16,688 nucleotides of DNA from Oscillospiraceae bacterium (GCA_017558545.1 JAFYUG010000248.1:1-16688), one strand, 5' to 3'; positions 7,862 through 14,905 are shown, counted from the first letter of the stretch. Notes: a model not told the origin generated them from the sequence alone. Numbers and translations are program-made.

Positions 7862-8302
7862 TTATTCTCTGCCTTCTATTTCGTGAATAAGCGCAACTCT
7901 GCGTGCATGGCGGCCGCCTTCAAACTCGGTTTCAAGGAAGGTGTCCACTATCTTGAGAGCAAGGCCGCTGGCGGTTACTCGGGCGCCAAGGGCAAGCATA
8001 TTGGCATCATTGTGGAGACGGGTGTATTCGGCGCTGTAGCAATCGCCGCAGAGAGCTGCGCGGATGCCCTTCACCTTGTTGGCGCTGATGGAAATGCCAA
8101 TACCGGTGCCGCAGATGAGAATGCCCTTTTCGCATTCGCCGTCGGCAACGGCTCTGGCTGCCTTCTCGCCATAGATGGGATAATCGCAGCTATCGGTGGT
8201 ATAGGTGCCGTAATCTTTGTATTCAAGACCCTTGGACTCAAGGTGCTTCATAATTTCCTGTTTCAGTTCAAATCCGCCGTGGTCAGAAGCAATAGCAATC
8301 AT
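7862..8302 (-). CDS. rpiB: Ribose-5-phosphate isomerase B
   Basis: A 146-residue RpiB/LacAB-family isomerase of standard length. It interconverts ribose 5-phosphate and ribulose 5-phosphate in the non-oxidative pentose phosphate pathway, in the cytoplasm. Motifs seen: SDHGGFELK (6-14), CGTGIGISISANKVKGIRAALC (64-85) with catalytic base C64 and the anion hole, RLHNDANMLALGAR with H97, and GGRHARRV near the C-terminus for phosphate binding. The ATG follows a strong GGAGG site. The gene is 15 bp downstream of the PHP phosphatase gene and 2 bp upstream of the DUF4015-like gene, so the three form an operon. The related allose-6-phosphate isomerase activity cannot be excluded. Confidence 0.95.
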   Translation of the reverse strand: MIAIASDHGGFELKQEIMKHLESKGLEYKDYGTYTTDSCDYPIYGEKAARAVADGECEKGILICGTGIGISISANKVKGIRAALCGDCYSAEYTRLHNDANMLALGARVTASGLALKIVDTFLETEFEGGRHARRVALIHEIEGRE

Positions 8303-8317
8303 TTTTATTATCCTCCA

Positions 8318-9136
8318 TTAAATTTTCACAAATTCACATTTTCGTTTTTTGAAGGTGCTTACATATTCAAAGCCGCAGCTTTTGATTATTTCATAGCCTT
8401 CCCTGATGCACTTGGCAGCGTCCCCGGCTTTGTGGGCATCGCTGCCAACGGTGATGATCTCGCCGCCCATATCCTTATAGAGCTTAATAATCTCAGGGTC
8501 GGGGAAAGGGCCGCAGCCATCACGTATACCTGAACAGTTTATCTCTATTCCACGCCCATTGTCAATCAAAAGCCGCAAAAGATGCTCAATTTTGTCGCCA
8601 TAGCCTTCCAAAGACAGCTTTTCATCCCATCCCTGCTGCCACATATAGCGGCGGCCATAGCCAATATGAGCCATAAGGTCGAAATAATCTATCTCCGCCA
8701 TTTTGATAAGCTCGTCCATATAGTCATGGAAAATCTGGCGGCAATGCTCCGGAGAAGTGAACTTCACATTCCAAAGGTCGCCATAGTCCTGCAATATATG
8801 CAGCGATCCCATAACCATATCAAGCTCGGGAGAGGCGGCAATGGCCTGCGCCCGCTCCGTATCGAAAAGAGGCTCCCCCAGCTCAAGGCCAAGGCGCACA
8901 TCTATGGGCAAAATGGGGTGCTCGGCGAGCATGGCATTATATTTTTCCATGGTCTCGGAGACCCTTGTGAGGCAGCTGGGGTTAAACTGATAGGTATGCC
9001 AGTCGCACATATCGCAGTGGTTTGTGAAGCAAATTTGCTCCATACCCATCTTTGCCTCCGCCTCCACCATTTCATACATGGAAGCGCGGGAATCCTGAGA
9101 AACATCCGAGTGGACGTGGTAATCGGCTAAAAACAT
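8318..9136 (-). CDS. PHP-domain phosphatase, histidinol-phosphatase (HisK) type
   Basis: A 272-residue PHP-fold metal-dependent phosphoesterase. Metal ligands are in the expected order: H7 and H9 in DYHVHSD, H40 in FTNH, E85 in GLELGE, H113 in GSLH, H157 in AHIGYG, and D233/H235 in GSDAH. The ATG at 9134-9136 is preferred because AAGGAG lies 7 bases before it; an in-frame ATG 24 bases further upstream lacks such a site and would place that sequence inside the protein. The family's best known role is removal of phosphate from histidinol phosphate in histidine synthesis. No other his gene is nearby, and rpiB follows directly, so another small phosphate ester is possible. Fold and catalytic type are firm, substrate is not. 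Confidence 0.88.
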   Translation of the reverse strand: MFLADYHVHSDVSQDSRASMYEMVEAEAKMGMEQICFTNHCDMCDWHTYQFNPSCLTRVSETMEKYNAMLAEHPILPIDVRLGLELGEPLFDTERAQAIAASPELDMVMGSLHILQDYGDLWNVKFTSPEHCRQIFHDYMDELIKMAEIDYFDLMAHIGYGRRYMWQQGWDEKLSLEGYGDKIEHLLRLLIDNGRGIEINCSGIRDGCGPFPDPEIIKLYKDMGGEIITVGSDAHKAGDAAKCIREGYEIIKSCGFEYVSTFKKRKCEFVKI

Positions 9137-9167
9137 AGGCTTCTCCTTTTTAGTTTGCACTATTTAT

Positions 9168-9307
9168 AGCTCCCTCTGACGAGGGAGCTGTCTGCCCGAA
9201 GGGCAGACTGAGGGAGAGATATTTTTATAGCTTAATCGCAAAAACTAAGTTTTTCTCTCCCTCCGTCAAAATCTTCGATTTTGCCACCTCCCTCGTCAGA
9301 GGGAGGT
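9168..9307. repeat. Palindromic MITE-like intergenic element
   Basis: This 140 bp element has inverted ends: CTCCCTCTGACGAGGGAG at 9170-9187 and its exact reverse complement at 9288-9305. Each end is itself a hairpin (AGCTCCCTC/GAGGGAGCT with TGAC loop, ACCTCCCTC/GAGGGAGGT with GTCA loop). Inside are GTCTGCCC/GGGCAGAC (9190-9208), GAGGGAGAG (9210-9218) pairing with CTCTCCCTC (9255-9263), and CAAAATC/GATTTTG around 9267-9283. It carries no ORF. It lies between the mannosyltransferase gene and the PHP gene and may act as a terminator or processing site. I recall this type of repeat from Clostridia genomes; copy number must be checked. Confidence 0.75.
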
Positions 9308-9322
9308 ATTCAGTTCAGCTGC

Positions 9323-11146
9323 TCAGAACGGCCAGGAATCGAACCATCCCAAATATTTATCCGCAAATTCTCTTGAAACATCCGCGCCGCTTATGACGGG
9401 ATAGAAGGCCACAAACAAAATGGCGCTGACTACGCAAAGAGAGAGCAGAGCAATTTTCCATTTGGGATTTTTTCTGCGGATATCGTTTAAGATATATCCA
9501 ATGGCCAGCATCAAAAATACGCCGGCGGGGAAATAATGATAGGCGAAGGTTATGCGGCTGACGAAAACCCAGGGCAGAAGCTGGGCAAGATAGCCTATAA
9601 CTATAAACCTTGCGGTTTTGTCACCGGTTTTAATCCAGTTAACTGCCACGATTATCATAGCCCCCAAGCCTGCCCAGCAGGTGAGAGGATTCATCATGGC
9701 GCCTATGGTGGACTTGGTATTATCGTAGCTATAATCCAGATAATAGAGTATGGGGCGCAGGTTCAGCATCCACTGCCACCAACGGGAGGAATAGGGATGG
9801 GTGGCGTTAACGCCGGAGTGGTAGGAGAACATATATTTTTGGTTGCCCAGAACTATATCCAAATATTCCCGGCTAAAGAGCATGCCTATGCCATTCATGC
9901 CCCGGGCGGTGCCATAGGCCCAGTAGCTTAGATAATAGATCACGGCAGGAATGAGGATAAATGCCCCAAGGCAGAAGAGGATATTTTTCCTTGTTTCCCT
10001 CCAGTATGCCCACTTGGCCTCCACTCCCATCATTCGGGCAAGGCCATAGCCCTCGACGCGGTCAATGAGCCACAGCACACCAAGACCGGCGCCCGCGTAA
10101 AGGCAGGTCCATTTGCTGGCAGCGCCAAGGCCGAAGGCAAGGCCGCAAAGGCCAAGAGGCAGCATCCATGCTTTCCCTTCCCTGTCGCTTTGCAGGTAGA
10201 TATACATGAAAAGGTACATGAGAAGGATGAAGAAAACGGCGTAGGAGTCTATGGTGGCTATGCGGGTCTGAGCAAAATGCATGAAGTCCGTGGCCATAAG
10301 GAAGCCCACCGCCGTGGGCACGGCCACGCCGCCGAAGATGCGCTTTGTGAGGACATAGAGTATGGGCAGCATAAGTATGCCTGCCAAAGTACCCATAAAG
10401 CGCCAGCCGAAGGGATTGAGGCCAAAAATTCGAATGCCCAGAGATATTATCAGCTTGCCGAGGGGAGGATGGCTTATCTCATAGGGGTCTTGCGCCTCCA
10501 TGTGCTCATAGGCGGTGCGCACATGGTAGATTTCATCGAAATAGCTGCTGTTGAGGTAAGTGAACTTCTGAGGCACTTTTTCGGGCTCATCGAAGAGGGT
10601 GGAGCTGCCTTCGGAGTAGCTGAGAGAGCTTATGGGCAGGCCGTCCATGTCATAGAGCATAACTTCACCAAGCCAAAGCTCGCTATCGGCTATGAGGCGG
10701 AAGTATTTTGTATCGGGGTCGGCGTACTGGCTTATGTCAAGGCTGTTCCAGCGGAAAAGCTCCGAGTAGGGCTGCTCCAGCACACCCACATCCACCCAGG
10801 TTTCTCCGTCTGCGGAAAGCTGGGCATAGTAAGAGCCCGTGTGTATGCCCGTGTAGAAAACCACGGTGGATATGCCTTGGGGCTCATTAAGCTCCGCCTG
10901 AGCATACTCGCCCCTGTCACCAAAGCGGCAAAAGCTCTCGGGAGCGCTGCGGTCGCCAAGATTGGTGAGGGCGGTGAGGGCATATATGGCGGTGAGCAAA
11001 ATTATGGCAATGGCGTCGGCGCGGCAGATTCTTTTGCCGTCGCGAATGCCAAGGCTGAGAGCCTTTTCGCCCCGGCAGACAGCCCACATATAGTAAAACA
11101 CCGTTATGAAGGCCAAAAGGCCTATGGGGAAGAGAAGATGGAGCAT
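9323..11146 (-). CDS. GT39 protein O-mannosyltransferase-like, with discoidin-like insert
   Basis: A 607-residue polytopic membrane protein of the PMT (dolichyl-phosphate-mannose protein mannosyltransferase) family. Two N-terminal hydrophobic segments (about 3-22 and 43-61) precede a soluble region (about 70-195). That region resembles an F5/8 type C (discoidin) domain: AQAELNEPQGISTVVFYTG, YYAQLSADGETWVDV and KYFRLIADS. The PMT core follows with DEIYHVRTAYE (catalytic D204/E205), HPPLGKLIISLG (226-237) and NPFGWRFMG, then many membrane helices. It should transfer a sugar from a polyprenyl-phosphate donor to an extracytoplasmic acceptor. An ATG is chosen at 11144-11146 because AAGAGG precedes it and a hydrophobic helix begins there; a longer reading frame to 11245 would overlap the divergent gene and lacks a ribosome binding site. 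The sugar and acceptor are unknown. Confidence 0.85.
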   Translation of the reverse strand: MLHLLFPIGLLAFITVFYYMWAVCRGEKALSLGIRDGKRICRADAIAIILLTAIYALTALTNLGDRSAPESFCRFGDRGEYAQAELNEPQGISTVVFYTGIHTGSYYAQLSADGETWVDVGVLEQPYSELFRWNSLDISQYADPDTKYFRLIADSELWLGEVMLYDMDGLPISSLSYSEGSSTLFDEPEKVPQKFTYLNSSYFDEIYHVRTAYEHMEAQDPYEISHPPLGKLIISLGIRIFGLNPFGWRFMGTLAGILMLPILYVLTKRIFGGVAVPTAVGFLMATDFMHFAQTRIATIDSYAVFFILLMYLFMYIYLQSDREGKAWMLPLGLCGLAFGLGAASKWTCLYAGAGLGVLWLIDRVEGYGLARMMGVEAKWAYWRETRKNILFCLGAFILIPAVIYYLSYWAYGTARGMNGIGMLFSREYLDIVLGNQKYMFSYHSGVNATHPYSSRWWQWMLNLRPILYYLDYSYDNTKSTIGAMMNPLTCWAGLGAMIIVAVNWIKTGDKTARFIVIGYLAQLLPWVFVSRITFAYHYFPAGVFLMLAIGYILNDIRRKNPKWKIALLSLCVVSAILFVAFYPVISGADVSREFADKYLGWFDSWPF

Positions 11147-11163
11147 ATATATAAAACCTCTTG

Positions 11164-11180
11164 ATACAAAAAGTTTGTAT
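11164..11180. promoter_or_regulatory. 17 bp palindrome in the divergent intergenic region
   Basis: ATACAAA-AAG-TTTGTAT is a perfect inverted repeat. It sits in the probable 5' leader of the mannosyltransferase gene and where the -35 region of the GH3 gene would fall, so a bound protein could affect both genes. Operator function is inferred only from symmetry and location. Confidence 0.4.
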
Positions 11181-11192
11181 TCGCGTTTTATT

Positions 11193-11205
11193 ATTATACT
11201 ATAAT
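11193..11205. promoter_or_regulatory. Back-to-back divergent -10 hexamers
   Basis: ATTATA-C-TATAAT gives a consensus TATAAT on the plus strand (11200-11205, toward the GH3 gene) and on the minus strand (11193-11198, toward the mannosyltransferase gene), one base apart. Candidate -35 elements are weak on both sides (TTGTAT at 11175-11180 on the plus strand, with a long 19 bp spacer). If both are used, the two promoters overlap almost fully. Confidence 0.45.
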
Positions 11206-11229
11206 TTACACCCTTGCGGGAGATAAAAT

Positions 11230-12363
11230 ATGAAAAAATTATCATTATTTCTTATATTTGTCATGGTGCTTATATTAGTCGGCTGCGGAGAAAGCCCCCA
11301 AGAGCCGCAGGCCGAGGAGATAAGCGCCGAGGAGCTTAGCGCTTCGGAGCCTTCGGCCATAGATTTGCGCTTGGAGGAAATGACCACCGAGGAAAAGGTT
11401 TGGCAGATGATGTATGTTTTCCCCGAGGATGTCAGCGGAGAGATTTGCTGCACCGAGGGCGAAGTATGGAAAGCGGCTTTAGCAGAGCGCCCCGTAGGCG
11501 GGCTGGTGTTCGTAAGCGATAACTTCCCCTCGGAGGAGGAAACCCGCGCCATGATGGAGGCTATAGCCGCGGCAGATGGGGAGCTGTTTTTAGGTTTGGA
11601 CGAAGAGGGCGGCTATGTATCAAGGCTCAGTTATGCCCTTGGCGTAACCACCAAGCTCAAGGAAATGTATGAATACAGGGAAGAGGGGGAAAGGGGAGCA
11701 TACGAAAATGCCCTCACCCTGGCAAAGGATGTGGCTACTTTTGGCTTCAACATGGACTTTGCCCCCGTTGCCGACGTATGGACAAACCCCAAAAATACGG
11801 TTATAGGCAAGAGGGCATATAGCCACGATGCCGAAGAGGCCGCCGAGCTTGTGGCCGCTGCCGTTGAGGGCTTCACCGATGGGGGCATAATCAGCGTTTT
11901 AAAGCATTTCCCCGGCCACGGAGACACCGCCGAGGATAGCCATTATCGCGCCGCCCACACGGCCAAGAGCCTTGAGGAAATGGAAAAATGCGAATTTTTG
12001 CCCTTTGTTTCGGGAATTGAGGCCGGATGCGATGTTGTGATGATGGGGCATATTTTGGCGGAAGGTTTAGATAATGAGTATCCCGCCAGCATGAGCAAAA
12101 CCATAATTGAGGGTGTTTTGAGGGAAGAGCTTGGCTTTGAGGGGCTTATAATCACCGACGCCTTCACCATGGAAGGCCGCGGTAATATGCCGGAGGCGGA
12201 GGCCGCAGTTAAGGCAATCATGGCCGGATGCAATATGATTTTAGCCCCCGAGGACGTGGACGGCGTTGTTGCGGCCATATTGGAAAATGTGCCGGAAGAG
12301 AGAATTGACGAATGCGTCCGAGAGATTTTGGAAATTAAATATAAATGGGGAATAATGGGGTGA
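11230..12363 (+). CDS. GH3 (NagZ-like) beta-N-acetylhexosaminidase lipoprotein
   Basis: A 377-residue glycoside hydrolase family 3 enzyme with a type II signal peptide: MKKLSLFLIFVMVLILVGCG, lipobox LVGC with C19. It is therefore predicted to be lipid-anchored outside the cell. A short acidic linker (20-45) leads into the GH3 barrel. Key parts are GLDEEGGYVSRL (122-133), FNMDFAPVADVWTNP (173-187), KHFPGHGDT (225-233) with the Asp-His acid/base pair D236/H238 in EDSH as in NagZ enzymes, and the nucleophile D310 in IITDAFTMEG. It most likely removes N-acetylglucosamine from peptidoglycan fragments, as for other Gram-positive NagZ proteins. There is no C-terminal GH3 sandwich domain, which is normal for this subgroup. 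GGGAG lies upstream of the ATG. Substrate is inference from the dyad. Confidence 0.9.
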   Translation: MKKLSLFLIFVMVLILVGCGESPQEPQAEEISAEELSASEPSAIDLRLEEMTTEEKVWQMMYVFPEDVSGEICCTEGEVWKAALAERPVGGLVFVSDNFPSEEETRAMMEAIAAADGELFLGLDEEGGYVSRLSYALGVTTKLKEMYEYREEGERGAYENALTLAKDVATFGFNMDFAPVADVWTNPKNTVIGKRAYSHDAEEAAELVAAAVEGFTDGGIISVLKHFPGHGDTAEDSHYRAAHTAKSLEEMEKCEFLPFVSGIEAGCDVVMMGHILAEGLDNEYPASMSKTIIEGVLREELGFEGLIITDAFTMEGRGNMPEAEAAVKAIMAGCNMILAPEDVDGVVAAILENVPEERIDECVREILEIKYKWGIMG

Positions 12364-12378
12364 AAATCTGCCGTTTAA

Positions 12379-12424
12379 AGGCCCCCTTCTCAAGGGGGGC
12401 TGTCTGCGAAGCAGACTGGGGGAT
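12379..12424. repeat. Palindromic repeat related to the 9168-9307 element
   Basis: AGGCCCCCTT (12379-12388) and AAGGGGGGCT (12392-12401) form a 10-base stem with one mismatch. GTCTGC-GAA-GCAGAC (12402-12416) and TGGGGGATT follow at once. The order is the same as in the left half of 9168-9307: hairpin, then GTCTGC hairpin, then ACTG plus a purine-rich echo of the first stem. It begins 16 bp after the GH3 stop, so it could also stop transcription, although no T-tract follows. Confidence 0.55.
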
Positions 12425-12434
12425 TGGATAAAAA

Positions 12435-12462
12435 GTGGGCTGTCGAGGACGCCAGCCCCTAC
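12435..12462. repeat. Short palindromic module ending in GCCCCTAC
   Basis: GTGGGCTG (12435-12442) and CAGCCCCTAC (12453-12462) are imperfect inverted arms around TCGAGGACGC. The right arm continues as ACAATGGTGC and resembles the sequence after the next module (12531-12547), so these modules also share a direct repeat of the form GCCCCTACAA..GGTGC. Confidence 0.5.
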
Positions 12463-12489
12463 AATGGTGCGGAAAACTGAAATCACATC

Positions 12490-12538
12490 GTAGGGGCGAG
12501 CATTGCTCGTCCGCGGGCGGCATTCTTGCCGCCCCTAC
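12490..12538. repeat. 49 bp GTAGGGGC palindromic module
   Basis: GTAGGGGCG at 12490-12498 is exactly inverted as CGCCCCTAC at 12530-12538. Two inner hairpins, CGAGC-ATT-GCTCG and GGGCGGCA-TTCT-TGCCGCCC (12514-12533), fill the interval. It has no coding capacity. I recall this as a recurrent intergenic repeat type in gut Firmicutes; only a genome count can confirm that. Confidence 0.65.
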
Positions 12539-12560
12539 AAGTGGTGCAGAGTAAAAACAT

Positions 12561-12598
12561 GGTCATTGCGAGGAGCCGTAGCCCCTACAAGCGGCGCG
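12561..12598. repeat. Repeat fragments in the 12364-12907 gap
   Basis: GGTCATTGCGAGGAGC at 12561-12576 resembles the edge of a widespread bacterial intergenic repeat that I recall from memory. It is followed at 12581 by another GCCCCTACAA copy. A further GCCCCTAC occurs at 12775-12782. The surrounding 12599-12824 has no supported gene. Confidence 0.35.
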
Positions 12599-12685
12599 CC
12601 GGGGGCGGGACTATCGGCATAATTAAACTACCAAGCATCCCAACATCTTCCCTCCTCGCGGCATAGCCGCTGCGGTCGAGAGCTA

Positions 12686-12708
12686 AAAACATGCCACCGG
12701 CATGTTTT
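12686..12708. repeat. Perfect hairpin AAAACATGCC/GGCATGTTTT
   Basis: Ten-base arms with the loop ACC form a strong stem flanked by A and T runs, as in a two-way terminator. It is more than 300 bp from the GH3 stop and about 120 bp before the topoisomerase promoter, so it may insulate the two units or be part of a repeat. Confidence 0.45.
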
Positions 12709-12824
12709 CTTAACGCACCGACGCCCTACGGGGAGAGTGTTTTGGGGTGGCAGGAGGGGGAGCACACGCAGCTTGCCCCTACTAATAGTATTTCTCTTTT
12801 GCGATACTGCCAAATCCTTGATTT

Positions 12825-12853
12825 TTGAAGAAAAATGCTATATACTATAAAAT
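12825..12853 (+). promoter_or_regulatory. Probable sigma-A promoter of the topoisomerase locus
   Basis: TTGAAG (12825-12830) and TAAAAT (12848-12853) are separated by 17 bp, a good match to the housekeeping promoter. A 6-base inverted repeat, TGGTAT (12859-12864) and ATACCA (12875-12880), lies around the expected start of transcription and could be a regulatory site. The ATG at 12908 follows AGGAG. Confidence 0.5.
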
Positions 12854-12907
12854 TGGTTTGGTATGTATAGAATAATACCATATATTGTGAAACAGGAGTA
12901 ATATCCA

Positions 12908-14905
12908 ATGGCAAAACAGACATCTGCATCTTACGGCAACGACAGTATATCCCAGCTCAAGGGAGCGGACAGAGTCCGCAAACGTCCGGGCGTTATATTC
13001 GGCTCTGACGGACTTGACGGCTGCCAGCACGCCGTATTTGAAATATTATCAAACGCCATAGACGAGGCAAGAGAAGGCTATGGCCGCCTCATCACCCTCA
13101 CCCGCTATGAGGATAACAGCATCGAAGTTGAGGACTTCGGACGCGGCTGCCCCGTGGACTGGAACGAGAACGAAAAGCGCTGGAACTGGGAGCTTGTTTT
13201 CTGCGAGCTTTATGCCGGCGGCAAGTATCGCAACAACGAGGGCGAAAACTATGAATACTCCCTTGGCCTCAACGGCCTTGGCTCCTGCGCCACCCAGTAT
13301 TCATCCGAATACTTCGACGCGGAAATTCATAGAGACGGCTTCCGCTATGAGCTCCACTTCAAAAAGGGCAAGGTTGTGGGCAAGAAGGGTCACGAGCTTA
13401 TCAAAGAGCCCAGCGAGAGAAAAAAGACCGGCTCCCGCTTCCGCTGGAAGCCCGACATTGAGGTTTTCACCGATATCAACATCCCCGAGGAATACTTCAA
13501 GGATGTGCTCCTCCGTCAGGCTGTTGTCAACGCAGGCGTAACCTTCCGTCTCCGCATTCAGCGTGGCAGCAAGTTTGAAACCACCGACTATTGCTACGAA
13601 AACGGCATTGTGGACTATGTTGGCGAGATGGCTGGGGATAATGCCCTCACAGCTCCCTTCTTCATAGAAACCGAGCGCCGGGGCCGCGACCGCGAGGATA
13701 AGCCCGAATATAAGGTTAAGCTCTCCGCAGCCTTCTGCTTTTCTAACACCGTTAACCGCATAGAGTATTATCATAACTCCAGCTGGCTTGAGCATGGCGG
13801 CGCACCCGAAAAGGCAGCCAAAACCGCCTTTGTTTACGCCATAGACGCCTACCTCAAGAAAATAAACAAATATCAGAAGTCCGAGAGCAAAATATCCTTC
13901 CAGGATGTGGCCGACTGCCTTGTGCTGGTAACCAACTGCTTCTCCACCCAGACAAGCTACGAAAACCAGACCAAGAAGAGCATCACCAACAAGTTCATTC
14001 AGGAGGCTATGACCGACTTCTTCAAGGAGAAGCTGGAAATCTACTTCATTGAGAACAAGGCCGAGGCGGACAGAATTGCCGAGCAGGTGCTCATCAATAA
14101 GCGCAGCCGCGAAACCGCCGAAAAGGCAAGACTTAATATAAAGAAAAAGCTCACCGGCAGCATGGATATCTCCAACCGCGTTCAGAAGTTCGTTGATTGC
14201 AGAAGCAAGGACGTGGAAAAGCGCGAGATATACATCGTGGAGGGTGACTCTGCATTGGGCGCTTGTAAGCTCAGCCGCGACGCGGAGTTCCAGGGCATCA
14301 TGCCTGTCCGAGGCAAGATACTCAACTGTCTGAAGGCCGACTATGTCCGCATTTTCAAAAGCGAGATTATAACCGACCTCTTGAAGGTTCTGGGCTGCGG
14401 CGTTGAGGTGGAGACCAAGAAGAACAAGGACCTCAGCTCCTTCTCCCTTGAAAATCTCCGCTGGAACAAGGTTATAATCTGCACCGATGCCGACGTGGAC
14501 GGCTTCCAGATTCGCACTCTTATCCTCACCATGATTTATCGCCTTGCCCCCACCCTCATCAAGGAAGGCTATGTGTATATAGCTGAATCTCCCCTCTATG
14601 AGATAAATGCCAAGGGCAAGACCTGGTTTGCCTATTCCGAGGTGGAAAAGGCAAAGATTCTGGAAGAGCTGGGTGGCGCCAAGTGCACCATCAACCGCAG
14701 CAAAGGTCTTGGTGAAAACGACCCCGAAATGATGTGGCTTACCACCATGAACCCCGAAACCCGCCGCCTTATCAAGGTTATGCCCGAGGAAGCCGAGGCC
14801 ACCAGCGCCATGTTCGATATGCTCCTTGGCGATGACCTTGCAGGCAGAAAGAACCATATAGCCGAAAACGGCTATAAGTTCCTTGACCTTGCAGATATAT
14901 CCTAA
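12908..14905 (+). CDS. parE: Type IIA topoisomerase ATPase subunit (ParE/GyrB-like)
   Basis: A 665-residue B subunit that supplies ATP-driven strand passage and the metal site for DNA cleavage. The GHKL ATPase domain (about 15-235) shows FEILSNAIDEA (base E45, N49), EDFGRGCPVD (D76, G78, G80), AGGKY and the lid LGLNGLG (119-125). The transducer has QTKKS with K356 contacting ATP. The TOPRIM domain has IVEGDSA with E445, PVRGKILN (466-473) and CTDADVDG with D527, D529 and D531. Several positions differ from canonical gyrase: EGDSALG for EGDSAGG, DADVDGFQ for DADVDGSH, and GLNG for GLHG. This suggests a divergent ParE-like clade rather than the main GyrB. It works with the A subunit encoded 384 bp downstream. 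Type IIA identity is firm; ParE versus GyrB naming is less so. Confidence 0.9.
   Translation: MAKQTSASYGNDSISQLKGADRVRKRPGVIFGSDGLDGCQHAVFEILSNAIDEAREGYGRLITLTRYEDNSIEVEDFGRGCPVDWNENEKRWNWELVFCELYAGGKYRNNEGENYEYSLGLNGLGSCATQYSSEYFDAEIHRDGFRYELHFKKGKVVGKKGHELIKEPSERKKTGSRFRWKPDIEVFTDINIPEEYFKDVLLRQAVVNAGVTFRLRIQRGSKFETTDYCYENGIVDYVGEMAGDNALTAPFFIETERRGRDREDKPEYKVKLSAAFCFSNTVNRIEYYHNSSWLEHGGAPEKAAKTAFVYAIDAYLKKINKYQKSESKISFQDVADCLVLVTNCFSTQTSYENQTKKSITNKFIQEAMTDFFKEKLEIYFIENKAEADRIAEQVLINKRSRETAEKARLNIKKKLTGSMDISNRVQKFVDCRSKDVEKREIYIVEGDSALGACKLSRDAEFQGIMPVRGKILNCLKADYVRIFKSEIITDLLKVLGCGVEVETKKNKDLSSFSLENLRWNKVIICTDADVDGFQIRTLILTMIYRLAPTLIKEGYVYIAESPLYEINAKGKTWFAYSEVEKAKILEELGGAKCTINRSKGLGENDPEMMWLTTMNPETRRLIKVMPEEAEATSAMFDMLLGDDLAGRKNHIAENGYKFLDLADIS

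Noticed and set aside
9168..9307. CRISPR array or tRNA gene
   Set aside because: The repeats are inverted rather than direct and evenly spaced, and no cloverleaf with a T-loop or CCA end can be drawn.
11147..11245. A 33-residue N-terminal extension of the mannosyltransferase
   Set aside because: It would overlap the start of the divergent lipoprotein gene and the promoter region, and it lacks a ribosome binding site. The internal ATG at 11146 has AAGAGG and begins a hydrophobic helix.
12686..12708. Intrinsic terminator of the GH3 gene
   Set aside because: It lies more than 300 bp after the stop, beyond several repeat modules, so direct assignment to that gene is not supported.
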